64,000 nt of DNA, taken from NCBI RefSeq assembly GCF_958301595.1, contig NZ_CATQJU010000001.1, positions 2,418,001 through 2,482,000 of the forward strand, in the 5' to 3' direction. The position numbers and the translations under genes are program-made. The notes below the pieces were generated by a model. That model did no database searches, had not been told where the DNA came from, and saw nothing but the letters and a program-made list of their open reading frames with translations. Below are positions 12,401 through 18,190 of the stretch, one piece after another. How positions within the stretch are numbered: position 1 is the stretch's first letter; each line of letters opens with the position of its first letter. The stretch comes from Porphyromonas vaginalis. GTDB lineage: Bacteria; Bacteroidota; Bacteroidia; Bacteroidales; Porphyromonadaceae.

Positions 12401-15400
12401 GTGCCGAGATCTCATTAACCTCGTAAGCCCGAATCAACGCTGAGCGATTAGCCAGCTTAGGGATGCCATCCAAGAAATTTCCAACACCTACACTAGGCTC
12501 TAAAATCAACGCAGGACGTTTGGCATCACCTATCTCCGGCAAACCATCTAAAACACGCTTCACAAAAGAGACCACACCCCTAGGCGTGTAGTACTCATCT
12601 AGCACCCCACGACCACTCTTAGCGACACCACCACTCCTATAGCCAGACACAGCACGCCTCAGCTCATCTGTTACATCTCCTGTCAGGACAACCTGCCCAT
12701 CGACAACATCAGTAACAGACGAGACTAGCTCTGCTATCTCAGCATTGCTATAACGCTTATTATCCTCTACAGATCTAGAGCCACGACCATCACTAGTCGC
12801 ACTAGAACCATCACCCGCCCCTAAATCCTCTTTACCAGCAGACCAGCCTACTCCTCCATGCCCAAATCTAGATTCATGTTCTGAGCCGCCGACAGCATCG
12901 TCCCCCCGCTCAGCTTCGCTATCTGATCTAGACGAGCCACGATGTCCCGCCGTGTGTAACCCTTCGTCAGAAGACGTTGCAGGTTCGGGTACTCCGCTAG
13001 TCGTATCCCCTCCTTGTTCAGTTTCGCTACTGCCCAAAAGTCCTCCAGTACCCACTCCATCAGAGGCTCCCGAGGCTCCTTCGCTAGAACCTTCAGTATC
13101 CCCACCGTTAGATAAGGTAGACACTCCCGAGGCAACATCGTCTCCTCCTGACTGCTCTGGTAGCGAACCTTCATTATCAGCTCCGCCTTCTCTGGCGTCA
13201 TCGCCATCTTCTCTTCTTCTATCATCTTGATTTTGATCTATTACTGGTTTTGATTCCGAGGATTTACCATCCGAGGTCTCACTCCCCGATGCATCCGCTT
13301 CGCTAAGATACGCATTTCCCCCTTGATCATTCGACACCTCCGATTCTTTGGGATTCTCAAATTCTTTTACTACCTTTGTAGCTACAGAAAGCTCTTGATT
13401 ATATGTAGCACTCGCAATTGGAGCGAGAGAGCTTATATAGTTGAGGGCTTTCTCTTTGTTTATGTACTTAGCATAGCCCTCTGCAAGCCAATGGACTACA
13501 CGACTAGAGGACTTGCCATAAACACTTGATACGATATTAAATTCCACATCTGGACCCCTACCAATACGAATAGCAACAAGAACTTGCTTATCGTCCAAAC
13601 GTAGCTCCGTAAGAATAGCTCTCGAGCCATCGCCCTGCGTATCAAACACCCCGATAGGATTTGCCACTGCTCTCGGCAAGTCTCGTAAGTCATGCACGTC
13701 AAACCCATGCTTATGAGCCTTCTTTATCAGCTTGTTGCCATACAGCACCAACACCTTATCTGCCACTCCTGCCCCCAGCAAAACTCCACTAGGACGACCC
13801 AGCGACAAGCGTACACCATTCGCATTATCCTCTGTTAGCCTATCCAGCTCTGAGTTAAAGCGATCATTCACCTCAGAAAGCTCTTCACCACGCTCCGCAA
13901 CCTCCACGGCATCACCCGCCAGCATATCTCCCTCCTCGGCTCTTTGACTCACTGCGCCCTCCGATCGCTCAGATTGTTGCGCTTGCACCTCAGACTCTTT
14001 CGCCTTCGATCCTCGCGCTTTTTTATTCCCGACGCTTTTACTACCTTTGCCTTTAGAAGGAGATGTTGTGGAAGAGTACTCGTTAGTATTCCTGTCCTCA
14101 GTCATAGTACTAGACGAGCCGGGCTTGGCAGGTAGGCCGTCTCTCGATACGGGTACAGATCCACCCTCTCCTGTTGGCGAGTTAGACGTACCGCTGGAAA
14201 GGGCTCCAGCCTCCTCAGGCGAGTCAGTCGATTCTGAGGGCATGATGAGGGGTTGCCCGTCCTCACCTCTAGTAGTCTCGCCTTGAGAGCTGTCAGGAAG
14301 AGCAGAAAGGGCTGCTGCTGCTTCTTCAGAAGTCTGTGTGAGGTCTTGCCCACCCTCGCTGACAGAACTCTCTCTTAGAGAAGGAGCTTTCTCGGTAGAG
14401 TTCCCGCTGAGGCTCGCAGGGCTACCTGGATATCCAACCTGCGTTGTCATATCCTCTTGGCTCTCGGTAGCAGGGTCAATGCCTAATGCGGGTACGGCAG
14501 AATCGAGAGGCTCCTTCTTGTCTAACTGCTCATCACCCTCAATCAAATCCCTACCCACAGACACAGGACTATCAGACCCATCAGGCAAAACCATATACAA
14601 GTCTGCGTCCACAACACCCACAACCTCGCCACCACGTACCTCACCACTAGACTCATCTCGCCAGCGAATACGACTACCCACACCTACACTCCCCGACGGG
14701 TTGTCCTCCGTAGGGGCTGACCTGCGTGTCCGCCCGCCCTCGTCACTAGCACCACTAGAGCCACTACCCCCATTAGCACCACCAGCACCACTAGGATCAC
14801 TAGACCCACTAGACCCACTAGACCCACTAGAGTTACTAAAGCCACTAGCACCACCAGCTCCTCCAGCTCCCGAAGGTGCTGACGGCTCAGATGGCTCAGA
14901 CGGTGCAGACGGATTAGATGGTGCAGACGGATTAGATGGTGCTGACGGATTAGATGGTGCTGACGGCTCCGATTCATCCGATACACGCGCTCCCGATTCT
15001 CTCTCCTCCTGCATCGCTCGCACACCACGGCTCAGCATCATACGGATATCACCATCACTCACCTTGAGCGACAACCCCAAGCCGTCCAGCAATTGCCTAA
15101 AGCCTGACACTATACGAGCCCAAACACCTGGATTACTATAAGTCTCTGCCTGATGAGCTATATACTCACTCGCCAAGTCGCTACTACTCAACCCAGGATA
15201 CAAGTCTGCTATCTCCTCACGATCACGATCACTCATCGACTCCCACACACTATCGAAGTAATCATACAGCGCCTCTCTATCAAAAAGCGCAGCCAAACCC
15301 CTATGACCAACCACCTCGTGAAGCACAGAACGCTCCACACTCTTACGACTAACACCATCACTGAGGATCACAACCTCACCACTGCGCTCATCATACCATG

Positions 15401-18137
15401 CACGCTCACTACCATCTAGCTCCATACCCTCACCCGCTGCCTCCTCACGAGACATAACACGCCAAGGCACCTCGACACCCAGCCTACCCATCACATCACG
15501 CACCACGCCCTCCACATCATCTCGTGACAGCTCCACGACACCTTGCTCGTACGCATCCATCATACCGCTCACAGCCTGCATACGACCCTCCATATCTGCC
15601 ACAACCTTAGCCTGCACGCCTTGATCTACAACATCACGACCCAGCACACGAGCTACACGCACATCATCAGAGTGAACCTGCTCACGCCCATCAGCGCCAC
15701 GCACCACAACAGCTCCTCCCGAACCGTCCTCAAGACACACCTTACCATCACGCACAGCTCCTGACACCAAGTAACCCTTAGCATCATTAGGACCATACGT
15801 AACCTCCACAATCTCATAGTCCACAACATCACCCGCATCATCACGATGCGCCAGCACCTTACCATGCGCCCACTCATCCTCTAAGACCGCACGCCTACGA
15901 GACTCCAAGTCAGACTCCAGCTTACCACGAGCCTCCTCTATTTCAGCCTCAGACGCACCCACAAGCATCTCTCGAGACATCCAGTTAGACACATACCATA
16001 TCTCAGCTCCCACACGACGAGCCTCACCCTCCAAGCTTAGACGCTCCTCAACACCCAGCGACTCATCTCTCAGACGAGACACAACCTCCTCCAGCTTAGT
16101 ATGCCTGCTCAGTAATTCATCCTCCAGCTCCACATAAGAGCACTCACGCAACCGTCCTTGAAGAGCATCCACATCACCACCTTGCGCACGTAGACTCTCA
16201 GCAGAGCGTCGCACAGCCCCATTAACCTGACCCAAACGAGCGGTAGACCCCACAGCACCTATACCGCCAAAAGCAACCTGCATAGGTAGCAACGCCACAG
16301 CCGTCTGCTCCATACCCGACAAACTCCACACATCGCTCATCGACTGATCACCTATCGTCAATGCATTAGCACTGCCTCCAAGCTGCTCCTCCACAAACTC
16401 CTCACCAAGATTGCCCACACGAGTCATCTCTCGCATAGGTGCCAGCGTCCTCTTTGCGCCCGTATAGAAACGTCCCACAGCACGAGCCGACGGACGACTA
16501 CCCAGCTTAGCAGCTAGCTCTCCCACAGCTCCACCCACAGCCTTACCCACACCACTCTTCGCCAACGGCTTAAACACAGCACGACCTGCCAAGCCCAAGC
16601 CCTTCATAACAGGCTCACCAAGCGTCTCACTAACCACCTCAATCGTCTGACTACCCAGTGCCTTAGCAAACGCAACCCCACGACTCTGCTCTGCACCCTC
16701 ACGACGACCGCCAAAACCAACCGTGTCATCACGACGACCAGCAGAAGCTCCAGAAGCACTAGAAACAACAGAAGCACCACGCTCACCCCCATCAAGACGC
16801 TCAGCTACAAGCCTACCATGCATACGCTCCTCTGCGTCTCCTGCCACACGGGGCGCCTCAATAATCAGCGTACCAGCTATCTGTCCAGGAGCCTTCTTAA
16901 GCCACTCACCCAGATACCGACGCACAGCTCCCTTCACAGCTCCCTTTGCAGCTTCCTTAGCACCCGCCTTAGCTGCACCTCCTGCAGCACCTCGTGCAGC
17001 ACTACTCAAGCCACCGCCCAGCACCATATCGCGAACGAAAGGCAACGCCTCCGCAGTCACACGACCTGCACCACTCCAATTATCCCCCAGTTGTTCCTCG
17101 TAAAACGCCCGATACGTATCGCGCACCGCCACCGCATCCAGCAGATTCCGCTCAGCCTGTGACAACCCCTCACGACCCACCTTCTCAAACCGCTTCAAAG
17201 CTTCAGTAATAGCCAGCGAAGTCGTCAGATCCTCCATACCGAAGTCCAGCAACTTCAGTCCCCCATCCATATCGTCCGCAAACGTCTTGCCCATACGGCT
17301 CAGCCACCCATCCTTGCCAGACACAACACGCTCCACAAGACGAGCATCTTTCTGATAGCTATCCAGCACATCCTTAGTAGCCAAGATGGCACGCTCATCA
17401 GCAGTCACACCCACCGTATTCCGCGCCACACCAAGCCCCACTGCCATAGGATTACCAGCTGCAGCAGCACCCGCTATCAATGCGCTACCTAGAGCCGTCT
17501 CGCCAGGCATACGACCACCAGCTGCAGCCTTCTTGCGAGTCATCGCCACATACTGCCCCGCCGTCTCCCTCGCAATACGATCCATCTGAGCCCCAAAGAC
17601 ATCTCGCTCTCCACCCTCCTCAGACTTACGATAAGACCACTCAGACCCACCGATACCACGACCCCTACCACCAAAAGTAAAGTCCCCACCACCAAGCGTC
17701 TGTAACATCTTAGCACCCTTATCCTCTCCTCTACCCGACAGCACATCAACCGTCCTACTACCCCAAGGACGACCCAGCCACACACCACTAGGCGTATCCG
17801 ACAAACGAGCCAACTCCAGCCCCTTCTTACGAGGATCTAGCGGACTATGAGGCACACGCTCCACTTCAGGCTTTAGCACCACATCTTCCCCAAGCAACCC
17901 CTTCGTAGGGGCGGACCTATGTGTCCGCCCGTCACCGTCCGCCCGTCCCCGCAAGACTGCGCCACCCGATGGCTCAGATAGCTCTATTCGCTCCGACTCC
18001 TCAGCCTTCCGCCGCTCTCTACGACCCTCTTCAATCTCCCAAATATCTCCTATCTCCCCCTCTCTTCCACGCTCCTGAACACCCTGCTGATACAAACCCC
18101 ACACACGACCACCTCGCTTACTCTTTGGCTCTGGCAT
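3465..18137 (-). CDS. Giant polyvalent phage protein (metallopeptidase, 2x MuF-C, N6-MTase, SNF2 helicase, LPD38-like)
   Basis: 4890 residues in one uninterrupted frame. Approximate layout: 1-110 disordered; 210-450 and 590-640 Ala/Gly-rich hydrophobic stretches; about 940 zinc metallopeptidase motif HEVVGH with a downstream EYIAH; 1050-1400 Ser/Pro/Gly linkers; 1423-1600 first MuF-C-type domain (predicted RNase fold); 1637-1763 low-complexity segment; about 1950 adenine methyltransferase motif NPPYG; about 2650 Walker A GFGKT, 2800 DEVH, 2855 LSATPF and 3110 EGRCWRQGN (SNF2/DarB-like helicase); 3633-3810 second MuF-C-type domain; 4300-4700 LPD38-like region with a membrane stretch near 4530. 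Polyvalent proteins of this kind are thought to enter the cell with phage DNA and protect it. The C-terminus (EVRD) comes from the heptamer repeat. Palindromic elements are embedded in frame at four places. Domain names are from motif memory, not a search. Confidence 0.85.
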   Translation of the reverse strand: MPEPKSKRGGRVWGLYQQGVQERGREGEIGDIWEIEEGRRERRKAEESERIELSEPSGGAVLRGRADGDGRTHRSAPTKGLLGEDVVLKPEVERVPHSPLDPRKKGLELARLSDTPSGVWLGRPWGSRTVDVLSGRGEDKGAKMLQTLGGGDFTFGGRGRGIGGSEWSYRKSEEGGERDVFGAQMDRIARETAGQYVAMTRKKAAAGGRMPGETALGSALIAGAAAAGNPMAVGLGVARNTVGVTADERAILATKDVLDSYQKDARLVERVVSGKDGWLSRMGKTFADDMDGGLKLLDFGMEDLTTSLAITEALKRFEKVGREGLSQAERNLLDAVAVRDTYRAFYEEQLGDNWSGAGRVTAEALPFVRDMVLGGGLSSAARGAAGGAAKAGAKEAAKGAVKGAVRRYLGEWLKKAPGQIAGTLIIEAPRVAGDAEERMHGRLVAERLDGGERGASVVSSASGASAGRRDDTVGFGGRREGAEQSRGVAFAKALGSQTIEVVSETLGEPVMKGLGLAGRAVFKPLAKSGVGKAVGGAVGELAAKLGSRPSARAVGRFYTGAKRTLAPMREMTRVGNLGEEFVEEQLGGSANALTIGDQSMSDVWSLSGMEQTAVALLPMQVAFGGIGAVGSTARLGQVNGAVRRSAESLRAQGGDVDALQGRLRECSYVELEDELLSRHTKLEEVVSRLRDESLGVEERLSLEGEARRVGAEIWYVSNWMSREMLVGASEAEIEEARGKLESDLESRRRAVLEDEWAHGKVLAHRDDAGDVVDYEIVEVTYGPNDAKGYLVSGAVRDGKVCLEDGSGGAVVVRGADGREQVHSDDVRVARVLGRDVVDQGVQAKVVADMEGRMQAVSGMMDAYEQGVVELSRDDVEGVVRDVMGRLGVEVPWRVMSREEAAGEGMELDGSERAWYDERSGEVVILSDGVSRKSVERSVLHEVVGHRGLAALFDREALYDYFDSVWESMSDRDREEIADLYPGLSSSDLASEYIAHQAETYSNPGVWARIVSGFRQLLDGLGLSLKVSDGDIRMMLSRGVRAMQEERESGARVSDESEPSAPSNPSAPSNPSAPSNPSAPSEPSEPSAPSGAGGAGGASGFSNSSGSSGSSGSSDPSGAGGANGGSGSSGASDEGGRTRRSAPTEDNPSGSVGVGSRIRWRDESSGEVRGGEVVGVVDADLYMVLPDGSDSPVSVGRDLIEGDEQLDKKEPLDSAVPALGIDPATESQEDMTTQVGYPGSPASLSGNSTEKAPSLRESSVSEGGQDLTQTSEEAAAALSALPDSSQGETTRGEDGQPLIMPSESTDSPEEAGALSSGTSNSPTGEGGSVPVSRDGLPAKPGSSSTMTEDRNTNEYSSTTSPSKGKGSKSVGNKKARGSKAKESEVQAQQSERSEGAVSQRAEEGDMLAGDAVEVAERGEELSEVNDRFNSELDRLTEDNANGVRLSLGRPSGVLLGAGVADKVLVLYGNKLIKKAHKHGFDVHDLRDLPRAVANPIGVFDTQGDGSRAILTELRLDDKQVLVAIRIGRGPDVEFNIVSSVYGKSSSRVVHWLAEGYAKYINKEKALNYISSLAPIASATYNQELSVATKVVKEFENPKESEVSNDQGGNAYLSEADASGSETSDGKSSESKPVIDQNQDDRRREDGDDAREGGADNEGSLPEQSGGDDVASGVSTLSNGGDTEGSSEGASGASDGVGTGGLLGSSETEQGGDTTSGVPEPATSSDEGLHTAGHRGSSRSDSEAERGDDAVGGSEHESRFGHGGVGWSAGKEDLGAGDGSSATSDGRGSRSVEDNKRYSNAEIAELVSSVTDVVDGQVVLTGDVTDELRRAVSGYRSGGVAKSGRGVLDEYYTPRGVVSFVKRVLDGLPEIGDAKRPALILEPSVGVGNFLDGIPKLANRSALIRAYEVNEISARIAKVLHPEANVRIAPFESLFMDERGGKRKPESMGEYDLVLGNPPYGDHRGKYRGLGEEPGIARYEDYFVKRSLDLLREGGVLAMVLPSGWLNRHKVERGWRIEVAYRLPNGVFAGTDVGTDVVVLRKDSKYKGEGSHNYFESHPDHVLGELGTRKNRYGREEEYVAWSDKSEVLQETEAQKSEQSEGAVTSKSSEVSEQSDAQSGGEVATSDSEQSVSNESDVDRSYGSEWFKEKNGHYLGFLDYLHSQGKSDEEVHRAVEELDSFLAREGRLDDEPLVDYWVRRWRGGDVKGVLHDNVVPGEMSFSPRGASGVYRVWEWNDGDRKVGHQVTKAEYDFVDYLTGLNDIAKRRVSGDVTPESDAGVSSASSDTSGASASDNTSRFDGDGRSDRASLQDTSGLDEDGRTHRSAPTEGYTSEEGGVAKGETGEGKDEANAVEEKSGVEEKDKSKVKEKGKRKGSGLPKIKRGQIKYTLSKGDEVINASDQFLKRFTEEEMSAFADCDLGGYLAHPEAHPSVACYVGDGRWMHRFYYCSGNIYARLENLELLHALGQIEENQYLGQKALLEAVLPSYKDLGHIYLTPNVEFVKSLILPVSDEMGAVGGVSLKDRFLGYVEELPYDAFGRSSKWEVRSYIENRPVRGGDKAENAAERRRRKDVGDRLFRDFLEHELTESEQQEVERKFNRAYNGTYTPDYTGVPMFSQINKNFHGKPLQLTSVQLAGVGRMSMRGVGVLAHEVGFGKTLSGVLSAHEAMTRGHAKRPLIVCPNDSILEQWVETIYEALPEAKINVLGNLGASYDLTDFSVGEGEITLVTYEGLKRMGFKDETYDRMAGEFTYIQEDLKDHQSSARAREKKRAQVDRLVGRMMRGARQEYSFEDLGFDYMVFDEVHNANHIVGKVRLDKNVASDFRSQSQRTSDLGIKTWLAAQWIQSQNSGRNVVLLSATPFTNKPLEYYSVLSLVANDRLKELGFYRVEQFFETFMEAEPDLEIGADGAVTERMAVRRFKNNAVFNNLLREFVDVKGVEDNPNLVRPERHVKEYKVPQNDMTRDAMTALSVMLTDDKQKLAGIGHARLIAFSPYASGASGFTARNYKEFVEGSPKLLATMRLVAESKRGNDSSGQLIYSELGIEYFDLLREYLIREVGYKEDEVVILSGKTSISERGRIQKGFNDGQIKVVLGSPAIKEGVNLQRNATDLYILSLPWNFTQLIQVEGRCWRQGNQWHHLRVNYMLTEDSADVFMLQKLQTKQRLYEEAMRADADVVDVGDIDAEELKMDLIRDPKSRASFATAEKRKELQHERETLVAEQSVLSDALTTYNESQSRADSIETGLAANMGRYSSWEVSSQKSLIKKEREKAERAKARLERKVGAVERAEGRISDLTRDIADVDKRLEGLEQYYDDLVVSYAEQEQSRQANRSFDEVVGGFVEERKQENSGDFYTKFTDEEQNKRVRFRRVEAGEESELEAVNGRRYRRTNRMERLESVSGDSKLRVSSLPLNSSVEVVPIATVGLSYGDAMRAIVGLPDRIDEYDTPEGVGALRISKKTRRKLYNQIGNEPLAYRQAYMDLLPRLVDVVRSSVLLEEHGDRVKSPDGIRYAGNEGDENIDKVQRLYGAVRYGGISYRVKTTVRVYRDEDVGNRLHSYDISEIELLAPKPATSQGEMSQTLTNNSISLAKLIKGVELSYESGRLLSEAMLSIEGGDSSGVRYRRVEGGEESELEAVNDRFNSELDRLTEDNANGVRLSLGRPSGVLLGAGVADKALVLYGNKLIKKAHKHGFDVRDLRDLPRAVANPIGVFDTQGDGSRAILTELRLDDKQVLVAIRIGRGPDVEFNIVSSVYGKSSSRVVHWLAEGYAKYINKEKALNYISSLAPIASATYNQELSVATKVVKEFENPKESERENQSDQSDRSHQSDREAQSGSAEETASDVVERGVRKRRYRRRREADAELMGRKLSPTERAFVGRMERLRERYGQSVSLDAGGVMWGLSGVMDNSLVQRRERVKTEWVDATNPIRVYEERVGALSGRPVEGSRSVWMRYNQTSSRATSKIEELEGGVYRELAKKLREVSRRLGLTGEQLDDYLFAKHAPERNAYMRQRGVEQRLAKLDAKHADDPLWLDSSERRKAEAKYKAKEAELEYAYETQLGEDIPEHFAGHELLDGVEGVADLVEQFEEAMRSRGLSVEELWKAVRAVNDAILVVWRDCGMMSQEAYEAVSGMYEWYVPMQGFAEESRGDYEYMHDHVGGFVQPIQRAKGRVSRPDRPLLAMYRKIRSAVIGGYHNVEKQAFYGLVSNYPSDYTSLGRQYYSVGEDGLLTPLYPSSFASEDVEEFEDRMREGLADGTVTLIRERGARVAYLTDARSLGEHVVKVMIGGREHLVFVNGRPDLAQAVNRINVGEDTDVERFAKGLLRGMAQNVTSRNPSFMVVNLLRDAQMSLAVNFLKRGGVYTRAYMRNYLRVSPLILGRIWGKGHTGVGVSREVDAYWDEFKRYGGQTGYARLLSEHKARRRVNSLLDAGGKARAVRVGEDVLNLFARPNEMIESWGRFATYVTSREMGRSVTESISDAKEVSVNFNRKGAGRSGLYRLIGACQMFFNAGVQGMNLAYGVAVENPWGSSAVVASLMVLGYAVAALQDGDDDHGDVYRAINPAVRKSNMCFVVDKDSYVKVPLAIEMRAFYGMGQELYGLVSGKKDAVEAVLGSMDSMGEIVAYNPTNGASPLAGMVAGQRRGESVGSSLYRGGRGFVPAQIQAITDLLANQNFYGGALRWESRYVDKSLPLYKRLPKHTPEWQVSVSKWINGIGQDKYVSEWRHGVLSPLSDPLVYSYLCSQYFGGIVQMLDQVDRAVAAEGVRGAVSASPVTNRFYRYDDSLRGRGIEERFWELRREVESRSKVQRGMRESLEGARSMREYDARSRSIVEYGKGVDYEMLEGWFKDFDKLYKEYKSHRGMLTDEEDRAWRGELQQVEAEMYSEIKGYMMEVRD
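6708..7241 (-). repeat. Internal duplication, copy 2 (MuF-C-type domain, C-terminal side)
   Basis: Direct repeat of 13338-13871 at an offset of 6630 bp. Positions 6708-7055 show no difference from the other copy that I can find; the remainder has scattered substitutions. It encodes residues about 3633-3810, including DLPRAVANPIGVF and the tail VVKEFENPKESE, typical of the C-terminal domain of phage MuF-type proteins (a predicted Barnase/EndoU/RelE-fold nuclease). The duplicated block begins exactly at a CTCCGAT repeat. Confidence 0.85.
11159..11241 (-). repeat. Two palindromic elements in frame in the polyvalent gene
   Basis: GGGCGGAC...GTCCGCCC at about 11160-11188 is read as DGRTHRSAPTEG. 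GGACGCTC...GAGCGTCC at about 11211-11241 is read as DGRSDRASLQD. Both match palindromes found between host genes (56744-57040, 59704-59800). They sit in a Ser/Thr-rich linker between the methyltransferase and helicase parts, next to ACTAG-type 9-bp repeats (about 11270-11310). Confidence 0.8.
12848..13225 (-). CDS. Embedded out-of-frame ORF inside the polyvalent gene
   Basis: 125 codons on the same strand as the giant gene but in another frame. The product looks like an ordinary globular protein: balanced composition with W, Y, F and C, and segments such as LPYLTVGILKVLAKEP and GYTRRDIVARLDQIAKL. The giant gene's own frame over exactly this stretch is low-complexity Gly/Ser/Asp/Glu. The simplest reading is that a gene or fragment was captured out of frame and is now read as a linker. 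It could alternatively be expressed as an overprinted gene. Family not recognised. No clear ribosome binding site was seen, so expression is uncertain. Confidence 0.35.
   Translation of the reverse strand: MIEEEKMAMTPEKAELIMKVRYQSSQEETMLPRECLPYLTVGILKVLAKEPREPLMEWVLEDFWAVAKLNKEGIRLAEYPNLQRLLTKGYTRRDIVARLDQIAKLSGGTMLSAAQNMNLDLGMEE
13338..13871 (-). repeat. Internal duplication, copy 1 (MuF-C-type domain)
   Basis: Partner of 6708-7241. It encodes residues about 1423-1600 of the polyvalent protein. The near-perfect identity of the first 348 bp against a more diverged remainder suggests recent copying or gene conversion. The flanks differ, and the shared block starts at CTCCGATTCTTTGGG in both copies. 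Confidence 0.85.
14709..14738 (-). repeat. In-frame palindromic element (GRTRRSAPT)
   Basis: A slightly decayed copy of the GGGCGGAC...GTCCGCCC palindrome inside the polyvalent gene, read as GGRTRRSAPTED. It is followed at about 14745-14840 by ACTAG-type 9-bp repeats encoding SGSSGSSGSSDPSG, and at about 14875-14990 by repeats encoding PSAPSN units. Confidence 0.8.
17904..18000 (-). repeat. In-frame composite element near the polyvalent N-terminus
   Basis: The palindrome at 17904-17933 is read as DGRTHRSAPTKG, and the adjacent ACTGCGCC...CCGATGGCTC module as SEPSGGAVL. Both are in the same order as in the non-coding spacer 3355-3430, so a spacer-type element appears to sit inside the gene in frame. 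Confidence 0.8.
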
Positions 18138-18140
18138 ATC

Positions 18141-18190
18141 TCTTCTAACTTCTAATCTCTAACCTCTAAAATCTAACCTCTAATTTCTAA
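18141..18190. repeat. Heptamer array between two phage genes
   Basis: TCTAAC/TCTAAT heptamers, slightly irregular, fill the gap between the polyvalent start codon (18137) and the stop of the next upstream gene (18187). There is no room for a conventional promoter here, so the two genes are probably co-transcribed. Confidence 0.8.
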
